A DNA stretch of 6,869 nt from JAUVIB01 sp964424545 (GTDB lineage: Bacteria > Calditrichota > Calditrichia > Calditrichales > Calditrichaceae), in contig CAYRJN010000203.1 in NCBI GenBank assembly GCA_964424545.1, positions 1 through 6,869 of the forward strand, written 5' to 3'. Below the pieces are notes generated by a model. It ran no database searches and was not told the DNA's origin. It saw only the letters and a list, made by a program, of their open reading frames with translations. This document shows, piece by piece, positions 1 through 6,478 of this stretch. Made by a program: the position numbers and the translations under genes. Positions within the stretch are counted from its first letter, which is position 1. Each line of letters starts with the position of its first letter.

Positions 1-346
1 CGTTCGCTATTTTATTAAAGTCTATTTGGAAAATGCAAACTTATTTAAAGCATGTTTAATTAATTCCTATAACGCCGATGCGAAATATTATATTACAGGC
101 AGTATTGATAAAATAGAGCGGGTCAAAAGAGAAGACAAAGAATTAATATCATTAAAAATGAGTATTAAGCTTCTAAAATCGGACAACGATAAATTGATAG
201 CTGTTCATGATTTTTCTAAAGAAGAGACGATTGACGAAGGAGTAAGTATGAATGTATTCGCTCAGGAACTCAGCAAAATATTAACATTAGAGATGAATAT
301 TTTTTTACAGGAAATAGAAAAAAGTATTAAACAACAAGAAGGCTGA
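1..346 (+). CDS. ABC-type transport auxiliary protein (PqiC-like), C-terminal part; 5' end cut by window edge
   Basis: The reading frame is open from the first complete codon (base 2) to a TGA at 344-346, so the gene starts left of the window. The TTG at 26 is more likely an internal leucine than a start. About 114 residues are visible. Their pattern resembles the C-terminal half of the ABC_trans_aux/PqiC family: a helix, a strand with the family-like phrase YYITGSIDKIERV, a second strand (ISLKMSIKLL), an HDFSKEE turn, and a final amphipathic helix rich in Leu, Glu and Lys. Members are usually periplasmic lipoproteins that accompany MCE-type lipid transporters. The lipobox would be in the missing N-terminus, so lipidation cannot be checked. 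The stop codon overlaps the start of the next gene, an MlaE permease, by one base (TGATG). This indicates translational coupling and supports the assignment. Family membership is judged from pattern, not from a search. No catalytic residues are expected. Confidence 0.68.
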   Translation, partial: VRYFIKVYLENANLFKACLINSYNADAKYYITGSIDKIERVKREDKELISLKMSIKLLKSDNDKLIAVHDFSKEETIDEGVSMNVFAQELSKILTLEMNIFLQEIEKSIKQQEG

Positions 347-1425
347 TGGAAACATTCAAAATATCAGGAGATTTAACTTTTAGAACGGCCCAGACAGTTT
401 ATGAAGAATTGCGACGATTAATAAAAAAACGTCGCCCGTCTGAAATTGTGCTTGACTTCAGCGCCGTAAAGCGAATAGATTCCGCCGGAACAACCATATT
501 GAATGTTTTGGAACGATATACGGATGAAAATAGTGTCGCTTTAACTATTACCAATATGCCGCCGGAAGTACAACGGACAATAGAACTATTCAAATTTGAA
601 GAAAACAAAAAGAACAAAAAACCTGAAGAGCTTTCTTTTATTAACGCCGTTGGCGAAGGCGCCTACGGACTTTATCGTCATTTTATTAGTTTCATTCGTC
701 TTTTTTATGAGATTTCTTCTTTTAGTTTGTATGCATCATTTTTCAGAAAAAAATTAAGAAGACCGGGCGAAGTACAAAGGCAAGCTTTGGAAATCGGCGT
801 TTCGGCTCTGCCCATTATCATTCTGATTTCCTTTTTGGTCGGCTTTATTCTTGCATTGCAATCCGCCGCGCAGCTGCGTCAATTCGGCGCCGATATCTAT
901 GTTGTCGATTTGGTTGTGATATCCATGGTTAGTGAAATGGGCCCCTTAATGACGGCAATTTTGGTTGCCGGACGATCCGGATCGGCAATAGCGGCAGAGA
1001 TTTCAAGTATGGTAATCTCGGAAGAAACCGATGCCTTAAAAGTAATGGATATCGATCCTATTCCTTATCTTATCGTACCGAAAGTATATGCCATCACTTT
1101 TGTTATGCCGATGTTAACGGTTTTTTCAATTGTATTCGGTATTTTTGGGGGGCTTGTTATCACGGTAACTTATTTAAATATTAATTTTTTACAATTTATA
1201 ACCGAAGCGGTACAGGCGGTCTATTTTAAAGATATTATTGCGGCGATAGTAAAAAGCATTGTATTTGCCTTGCTTGTTGTTATTACCGGTTCATATTTCG
1301 GTTTTAATGCCCGGGGAGGTTCGGTGGGTATTGGTAAAGCGGCAACGGCTTCTGTTGTGGCCTCCATTTTTCTGGTAATCATTGCGGACAGCATATTGGG
1401 ATTGATTTTTTATTTTCCCCATTAA
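346..1425 (+). CDS. mlaE: MlaE-family lipid ABC transporter permease with fused N-terminal STAS (MlaB-like) domain
   Basis: This is the inner-membrane permease of an MCE/Mla-type lipid transporter, which moves phospholipids or related lipids between the membranes. Residues 1-85 form a STAS domain: an early strand (FKISGDL), strand EIVLDFS at 33-39, and the DSAG loop at 45-48, whose serine is the site phosphorylated in SpoIIAA-type STAS proteins. A charged linker (about 86-97) and an amphipathic helix (about 110-133) lead into the MlaE domain. That domain has about five hydrophobic segments, near 153-171, 186-206, 247-275, 296-318 and 334-356. It carries the family signatures EMGPLMTAIL (197-206), AGRSGSAIAAE (208-218) and the following EETDAL. 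At 359 residues it is about one STAS domain longer than E. coli MlaE (about 260 residues). The ATG overlaps the preceding TGA, with a weak, close AGAAGG at 337-342. The ATPase gene follows after 38 bases. Fusion of STAS to MlaE is known in other phyla. The transported substrate is not shown by the sequence. Confidence 0.93.
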   Translation: METFKISGDLTFRTAQTVYEELRRLIKKRRPSEIVLDFSAVKRIDSAGTTILNVLERYTDENSVALTITNMPPEVQRTIELFKFEENKKNKKPEELSFINAVGEGAYGLYRHFISFIRLFYEISSFSLYASFFRKKLRRPGEVQRQALEIGVSALPIIILISFLVGFILALQSAAQLRQFGADIYVVDLVVISMVSEMGPLMTAILVAGRSGSAIAAEISSMVISEETDALKVMDIDPIPYLIVPKVYAITFVMPMLTVFSIVFGIFGGLVITVTYLNINFLQFITEAVQAVYFKDIIAAIVKSIVFALLVVITGSYFGFNARGGSVGIGKAATASVVASIFLVIIADSILGLIFYFPH

Positions 1426-1463
1426 TTTACGCGTTTATTATTAAAATTACGATTATAAATTCT
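1426..1463 (+). other. Intergenic spacer between permease and ATPase genes
   Basis: This is the longest gap in the window (38 bases). It is AT-rich and contains no Shine-Dalgarno sequence, no convincing promoter and no stable hairpin. It probably lies within the operon transcript. Confidence 0.5.
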
Positions 1464-2183
1464 ATGAAGAATCCGATTATAAAGATAAGAGACCTTTCCA
1501 GCGGATACGGTGAGCGCCTGATTATTGAAGATATCAGTTTTGATATTTATGAAGGCGATATTACGGTAATTCTCGGTGGTAGCGGTAGCGGTAAAACGAC
1601 ACTACTGAAAAATATTCTCAATCTTTTAAAGCCAAAGAAAGGCTCTATTGAATTATACACAAATACTCGTGAAGAGTCTGCCGGGGCCGATATAAAAAGA
1701 GATATCGGAGTTCTTTTTCAGAACGGCGCTCTTTTAAACTCTTTGACGGTTGCTGAAAATATCGCCATTCCGCTTGAACAGCATACCTCCTTTAACAAAG
1801 AAATTATCCGGCAAATCGTGGACTTGAAATTACATCTTGTAAATTTAGCGAACGCCGCTTATTATTTTCCGTCGGAGCTGTCCGGCGGAATGAAAAAACG
1901 CGCTTCTTTGGCTCGAGCGTTAGCTTTAGATCCGAAACTTCTTTTTGCCGACGAACCTAATGCCGGTCTCGATCCCTTTACCTCCAAATCGCTCGATAAT
2001 CTTTTATTATCATTACGAGAGAAACTGGGTATGTCAATGGTAGTAGTCAGTCATGAAGTAGCCAGTATTAAACGCATTGCGGACCGCGTTATTTATTTGA
2101 AAAACGGCAAAATCCTATTTAAAGGGACATTAAAAAAGGCGCTTAGCAGCGATATTGAGGAATTGAATAATTTTTTTCTGTAA
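1464..2183 (+). CDS. mlaF: MlaF-family ABC transporter ATP-binding protein
   Basis: This is the cytoplasmic ATPase that powers the MlaE-type permease encoded just upstream. All nucleotide-binding motifs are present: Walker A GGSGSGKT (38-45), Q-loop in LFQNGAL (84-90, the MlaF-like version of this loop), signature LSGGM (139-143), Walker B LLFADE (159-164) with catalytic Glu164, D-loop AGLD (167-170) and switch His197. The enzyme should be active as a dimer. The residues after Walker B read DEPNAGLDP; Asn166 is an unusual choice there, where Thr, Phe or Ser is common. The protein ends at residue 239, soon after the usual final helix. It therefore lacks the longer tail of the roughly 269-residue E. 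coli MlaF, which contacts the neighbouring subunit and MlaB. That fits the STAS domain being fused to the permease here. No Shine-Dalgarno sequence precedes the ATG; the 38-base leader is AT-rich. It is almost certainly co-transcribed with the permease gene. Confidence 0.94.
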   Translation: MKNPIIKIRDLSSGYGERLIIEDISFDIYEGDITVILGGSGSGKTTLLKNILNLLKPKKGSIELYTNTREESAGADIKRDIGVLFQNGALLNSLTVAENIAIPLEQHTSFNKEIIRQIVDLKLHLVNLANAAYYFPSELSGGMKKRASLARALALDPKLLFADEPNAGLDPFTSKSLDNLLLSLREKLGMSMVVVSHEVASIKRIADRVIYLKNGKILFKGTLKKALSSDIEELNNFFL

Positions 2184-2200
2184 TATAAATTGACAAAACA

Positions 2201-4129
2201 ATGAAGTGCACAAAAAATATCATGATTTGGGCGCTTCTTCTGATGTTTCCGCTATTTGTTAGCGCTCAAATTGACAGCTTAAGCAGCTTGTGGGTTGAAT
2301 TTGCCGGCAATGATCCCGAATTGCTGCAAATCATTCAAAAGCTCTACGAAAATCCAGTTAATATTAACCATGCCGATTTTAATCGTTTTTCCGAAATTCC
2401 CTTTCTTTCCGAGGCAAAAATAGACGCTATTTTAACGCTTAGGAAGAAACGCGGCCGCTTCTTTTCCAAAAGAGAGTTGCGTCCCATACTCGGCGGACGG
2501 CTTTATGAACAATTAAAACCCTTTTTTACCGTTTCTACAAAGAGAACCTATTCGGGTTATTTTGTGCATCGTAACTACACTTATACCGGCGGGCAAGATA
2601 TCATACAAGAAAACCTATGGTACGATTACAATAAAGCGTACTATCGTTATAATCGCCATATATCCGCGGGAATTATTACGCAAAAGGACGCCGGAGAAAT
2701 AAATATCTTCGATTATATCAGCGGTTTTGTTGAATATAATGAAACCTATTGGCGGATTATCGCCGGGAAGTATTATTTAAAATTCGGCGAGGGGCTGACC
2801 TTTTCCAACCCATTTGGATCTCATAAAAGCGTTATTGCTCTAAATCCTTTACGCGCTGGGAACGATAACGGTTATTCCAGTTTAAGTTCATCCGAGGCAG
2901 ACGGTCAGTTCGGCTTTTATGCTTCGCTCGATTTATGGAAGAAAATCAAATGCCATTTTTATTTTGCCGATAATAAAAGAGACGTCCGTTTCAGCCCCTA
3001 TGGCGAAGAAGTAATATCGGTCAACTACAGCGGATATCACCGTACGCCTAATGAAATAAAAGGGCAGGGAAAATTACGCGAGAATCTTTTAGGCTTGGCT
3101 TTTGTTTACAATATAACGGAACAAATAAAAGCGGGCGTTGTTACGGCAAATTATCATTATTTTCCCGAAATCGTATTTTCTCCCGAAACCGTAGGCCTCA
3201 ATGAATTCCGACGTCAATATTTTAAATTCTCCGGCTCATTGTTAAAACAATACAGTCTGTTTTATAAAGCGCAATATAAAAAAATTCAACTCAGCGGCGA
3301 ATATTCCGCATCGGATATAGGCGCGCCCGGGGTTTCCCAAACCGTTTTGTTTCAATCGGGTAAAATCGGATTCGGTATTAAATATTGGCATATCACCCGA
3401 AATTTTCAATCCCCTTCCGGACGGGTTTTTGATGATTCCGATCCCTTTCCCAAAGCGGAAGAGGGCTTATACAGCGGATTTACTTATTCGCCCATTAAAA
3501 ATTTATCCTTTAATTTTTATCGCTTGTTTAAAAAAGATTTATGGCGCAGTTATTTTTATCTTTTCCCCGGCGATTACTTGGAATGGTTATTTCAGGGCGA
3601 TTATCGCTTGAACAGAATACTGTTTTATATTCGTTTTAAACAAAACAACGGCAAAGAATATTTTTATAGCGAAAATAGCGGATACAGCGGGTATCATATT
3701 AAAAAGAATGAAATCAGACTGCAAATAGAAGTACGGCCTAAACCGAAAATACGCCTGATAAGCCGCTGGCAATTTACTACCCTTCCTTTTTATAAAGAAA
3801 AAGGCGCTTTGATATTTCAGGATTTCAGATATCGATTTGGAAAAGAATTTTTACTGAACGCGCGCATAACCTTTTTCAGAACATCTTCCTGGTTAAGCCG
3901 AGTATATGAATATGAAAATGATTTACCGGGAACTTTTGCGAATTATCCTTTATACGGACAAGGACGAAAATGGTACATGATGCTAAAATGGACGCCAATC
4001 AAATTTTTGCTGTTTTATTTTAAATATCGCTACTTATATTTTGAAAATAATGATTTGGCAGCCTTTTCATTTCATCAAAATACTTTATTAAAAAGGGAGC
4101 TGCGTTTTCAATTGACGATTAAATTTTAA
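2201..4129 (+). CDS. Secreted helix-hairpin-helix (ComEA-like) protein with predicted C-terminal outer-membrane beta-barrel
   Basis: The protein starts with a clear Sec signal peptide: Lys5, a hydrophobic run at about 7-20, and probable cleavage after VSA (22) before Gln23. A short helical region (24-50) leads to a ComEA-like helix-hairpin-helix segment at about 51-110, with NPVNINHADF, then IPFLSEAKIDAIL, then a basic RKKRGRFFSKREL stretch. The usual glycine-containing hairpin (P-G-I-G) reads P-F-L-S here. From about 115 to the end the chain is rich in Tyr, Phe and Trp with alternating polar residues and short turns, as in a beta-barrel. It ends in LRFQLTIKF, with the terminal Phe typical of the BAM recognition signal. 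The stretch AGKYYLKFGEGLTFSN (188-203) resembles a phrase I recall from a large uncharacterised Bacteroidota family of helix-hairpin-helix/barrel proteins. The function of that family is not established. DNA binding or uptake is suggested by ComEA similarity only. The gene lies 17 bases after the ATPase gene, probably as the last gene of that operon. No Shine-Dalgarno sequence is seen. Confidence 0.85.
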   Translation: MKCTKNIMIWALLLMFPLFVSAQIDSLSSLWVEFAGNDPELLQIIQKLYENPVNINHADFNRFSEIPFLSEAKIDAILTLRKKRGRFFSKRELRPILGGRLYEQLKPFFTVSTKRTYSGYFVHRNYTYTGGQDIIQENLWYDYNKAYYRYNRHISAGIITQKDAGEINIFDYISGFVEYNETYWRIIAGKYYLKFGEGLTFSNPFGSHKSVIALNPLRAGNDNGYSSLSSSEADGQFGFYASLDLWKKIKCHFYFADNKRDVRFSPYGEEVISVNYSGYHRTPNEIKGQGKLRENLLGLAFVYNITEQIKAGVVTANYHYFPEIVFSPETVGLNEFRRQYFKFSGSLLKQYSLFYKAQYKKIQLSGEYSASDIGAPGVSQTVLFQSGKIGFGIKYWHITRNFQSPSGRVFDDSDPFPKAEEGLYSGFTYSPIKNLSFNFYRLFKKDLWRSYFYLFPGDYLEWLFQGDYRLNRILFYIRFKQNNGKEYFYSENSGYSGYHIKKNEIRLQIEVRPKPKIRLISRWQFTTLPFYKEKGALIFQDFRYRFGKEFLLNARITFFRTSSWLSRVYEYENDLPGTFANYPLYGQGRKWYMMLKWTPIKFLLFYFKYRYLYFENNDLAAFSFHQNTLLKRELRFQLTIKF

Positions 4130-4144
4130 ACCATCGCTTACAAA
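4130..4144. other. Convergent operon junction without an obvious terminator
   Basis: Only 15 bases separate the TAA of the + strand barrel gene from the TAA of the - strand permease gene. There is no room for a conventional hairpin-plus-T-tract terminator between them. Any terminator must lie inside the opposing coding sequence, or the transcripts overlap. The run of T residues at 4156-4162 is in the C-terminal codons of the - strand gene, encoding the Lys-Lys near its end. Confidence 0.6.
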
Positions 4145-5305
4145 TTACGTTTCCCTTTTTTTAAGGTAATTTAGGCGCCAAAAAGTCAAAGCGCCGAAAA
4201 CAACGCATAAAATGAGTAGATTAATAAATTGCGGAATTATATGAACCCAGCTGCCGTTTATAATGCTGAGTTTTATAAAAGCTTTAAAAAATGAGGTTGT
4301 CGGAACGGCATAGGATATCCATTGCATAAAAACGGGCATATTGGATACGGGCCAGGAATAGCCCGATATTAGGAAAAAGGGATAAGTGGAAAAAGCCAAA
4401 ATTTCCATATATCGTTTCTGATCTTTAATAAAGCTGCCGATCAATACGGCCATAAAAATGATTGTTGAAATAAACAAAAAGCTCATTGCCATAACGGCAC
4501 TGTGGCTACCCTTAACCGGAAGATCAAATAGTGGGAAAACCGTCATCCTAAATAAAAAGAAATAGGCGATATAGAGCATTAGATAAAAAGTCGTTTTCCC
4601 GCCCATATATTTTAATATACCTGAAGCGAGCAGTTTTTTATACTGTTTTTTCTCGCCGTCATGGGAAACGCTTTCGCCCAAGCCGAGCAACAAAGTTTGT
4701 TGCAATATCAGCAAAAACAACCCGGGCAATAAAAAATCGCCGTAATTATTGGTGGGATTATACAGTGGCCGCACATCAGCTTGCAGGGGCATCACCATTT
4801 CCAATGCCAATTTGGGATTTATACCCTGCGCCGTATAATATTTTAAACGGACGCCCGCTCCCGCCGTTAACATAATCTTTTGTACCGCTTTGTTCACTTC
4901 GTTGGAAGGCAAAAAGCGTGTCGTGCTTAGAAATAGTTTGACGTCTGCATGTTGTAGTTTATTCAGTTTTTTTTCGAATCCTTGAGGAAAACAGATAAAA
5001 GATTCGATGTTCATATGATAAAATTGATCGACAGCATTGTCGTAATCGTCCAATTCACCGACAAATTTTATTTGCGGACTGGAAGAAAGCAAACGCACCA
5101 GCATACGCGTAGTCGGCGTTTTATCCCTATCCACAACAGCAAAGGCAATTTGATTGGCCTCTTTATAAAAATAGATCGAACCGAGGAAGAGGGCGTAAAG
5201 CAACGGCGCAACCAATATGGTTAAAATAATGCTGTGATCGACGGCGATAAGATTTAATTCCCTCTTAAAAAGCATTTTAACGGTATTTGGATTCATTTTT
5301 TTCAT
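4145..5305 (-). CDS. ABC-2 type transporter permease (YhhJ/YbhS/YbhR-like), second of a pair
   Basis: This is an inner-membrane permease subunit of an ABC-2 type efflux or export system. The layout is that of the ABC2_membrane_3 family: a first membrane helix at about 26-46, a large extracytoplasmic domain (about 50-185), then five further hydrophobic segments near 191-209, 236-258, 268-292, 302-320 and 355-376. The family phrase LYNPTNNYGDFLLPGL (181-196) sits where the periplasmic domain re-enters the membrane. No ATP-binding motif is present, so a separate ATPase is needed. The ATG at 5305 lies four bases after the stop of the preceding permease gene (TAATGTAATG on the - strand), so translation is probably coupled. 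A second in-frame ATG three codons later is also possible. No Shine-Dalgarno sequence is visible. It is related to the preceding permease in length, topology and motifs, so the two probably form a heterodimer. The substrate is unknown; relatives export drugs, dyes or cations. Confidence 0.88.
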   Translation of the reverse strand: MKKMNPNTVKMLFKRELNLIAVDHSIILTILVAPLLYALFLGSIYFYKEANQIAFAVVDRDKTPTTRMLVRLLSSSPQIKFVGELDDYDNAVDQFYHMNIESFICFPQGFEKKLNKLQHADVKLFLSTTRFLPSNEVNKAVQKIMLTAGAGVRLKYYTAQGINPKLALEMVMPLQADVRPLYNPTNNYGDFLLPGLFLLILQQTLLLGLGESVSHDGEKKQYKKLLASGILKYMGGKTTFYLMLYIAYFFLFRMTVFPLFDLPVKGSHSAVMAMSFLFISTIIFMAVLIGSFIKDQKRYMEILAFSTYPFFLISGYSWPVSNMPVFMQWISYAVPTTSFFKAFIKLSIINGSWVHIIPQFINLLILCVVFGALTFWRLNYLKKRET

Positions 5306-5309
5306 TACA

Positions 5310-6470
5310 TTAAACCGTACTCTTTTTCAGTTGATATTTTAAGAATAGAAAACTTCCGCTTACTCCGACAATTAGAAAAATCAATATACCGAACAGTTCG
5401 GGTTTAATATATCTTAAGGGTGTATCCATTTGATACAATTTAAAAAAAGCATTTAAAAAGTGCGTATAGGGAATTATCTTTCCGTAAAACGAATCGAAAA
5501 AGGGCATCAGGAACATGGGAAAAGTAAAACCGGAAAAGACAAAAGCCGGCGAATTATAAAAAAAGGCGATATCAAGCGCCAAAATTTCGTCGCGCACGAT
5601 GGATGACAACATCAATCCGAGAAAGACGGTAGTTATAATAAAATAGCTGAAAAGAGAAAACAGATAAAAAAGATTGCCCCGTAAAGGAATTTTAAAGATT
5701 CCGAAAATGGCTCCGATAAGCGTCATTATCGATAATCCCGCCAGCGTATAGGCCAAAGCTTTGCCCAACAAGATATTACTGATTTTTCCTTGGGCTATTC
5801 TGTTCAATTCATCGATTGTATTTTCGTTAAATTCCGAATTAATCGCTCTTGTTGCGGCGAAAAACAGAATCATCTGCAATAAAACGGTAACCAAACCGGG
5901 AATCAGGTAATATAAATAGTTATAATAAGGATTAAACAAGGGATGAGCATGGGTGCGAATGGGCATGGCCAGATCCATTGCTTTTTTTAAGGACTGACCT
6001 TGGAGCATAAACTTTTTCAATAATATACCGACGGAAATTGTAGTGGCGATGGTATTGGCGTCTTTATAGACCAGATTGCCGAATACAATATTGGATGAAT
6101 TGGAATAAACGACAATCTTACGGCTCCCGCCCTTCAAAATGCCCTTTTCAACGCCTTTGGGGATATAGTATATCGCCGGAATGTCGTCGTGATCGAGAAA
6201 AAAAGTACGCATATCATCTTCCGAATTGAGATAAAGGGCAACTTTAGCATAGGAAGAGGCGTCTATATAGCGGATAATCAACCGTGACAAGGCTGTATGA
6301 TCTTCGTCGTATACGGCAACCGGAATATCGCGCAAAGTGCCTTTAACATAAATCAAAGAAAGAAATAAAAAGACGGATACAGGAATATATATTAATAAAG
6401 TTCTGCCGGATTTCCGTCTGAAAATCCGCAGTATTTCTCTATGCGCTATTTGTATCAGAGGCGAATTCAT
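5310..6470 (-). CDS. ABC-2 type transporter permease (YhhJ/YbhS/YbhR-like), first of a pair
   Basis: This is an inner-membrane ABC-2 permease following the HlyD-type adaptor gene. The layout matches its downstream partner: one N-terminal membrane helix (about 24-42), an extracytoplasmic domain (about 45-180) beginning IPVAVYDED, the re-entry phrase LFNPYYNYLYYLIPGL (178-193), then membrane segments near 187-207, 232-260, 268-290, 298-318 and 358-377. Two starts are possible. An in-frame TTG at 6482 overlaps the adaptor stop (TTGA) and would add four residues. The ATG at 6470 lies eight bases after that stop. I chose the ATG because it is the stronger start codon and makes the protein 386 residues, the same as its partner. 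A GGGG at 6484-6487 is 13 bases upstream of the ATG, too far to be a convincing ribosome-binding site but too close to the TTG to serve it. No ATPase domain is present. The substrate is unknown. Confidence 0.87.
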   Translation of the reverse strand: MNSPLIQIAHREILRIFRRKSGRTLLIYIPVSVFLFLSLIYVKGTLRDIPVAVYDEDHTALSRLIIRYIDASSYAKVALYLNSEDDMRTFFLDHDDIPAIYYIPKGVEKGILKGGSRKIVVYSNSSNIVFGNLVYKDANTIATTISVGILLKKFMLQGQSLKKAMDLAMPIRTHAHPLFNPYYNYLYYLIPGLVTVLLQMILFFAATRAINSEFNENTIDELNRIAQGKISNILLGKALAYTLAGLSIMTLIGAIFGIFKIPLRGNLFYLFSLFSYFIITTVFLGLMLSSIVRDEILALDIAFFYNSPAFVFSGFTFPMFLMPFFDSFYGKIIPYTHFLNAFFKLYQMDTPLRYIKPELFGILIFLIVGVSGSFLFLKYQLKKSTV

Positions 6471-6478
6471 TAGGATTT

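Noticed and set aside
26..28. TTG as the start of the first gene
   Set aside because: The frame continues open to the left edge, and the residues before it (VRYFIKVY) continue the fold pattern, so this is most likely an internal Leu codon of a truncated gene.
399..617. Open frame on the - strand, 72 residues
   Set aside because: It lies wholly inside the STAS coding region of the permease gene on the opposite strand, with no family pattern or ribosome-binding site.
1423..1463. Possible promoter or terminator in the AT-rich spacer (TATAAA-like stretch; TAATTT/AAATTA repeat)
   Set aside because: The six-base A/T-only repeat would form no stable hairpin, and a lone TATAAA-like stretch in AT-rich DNA is expected by chance.
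3429..3772. Two short open frames (+ strand 3429-3611, - strand 3587-3772)
   Set aside because: Both lie inside the barrel gene, whose own frame shows a coherent protein throughout.
4982..5224. Open frame on the + strand, 80 residues
   Set aside because: It is antisense to the periplasmic domain of the second ABC-2 permease and shows no recognisable protein features.
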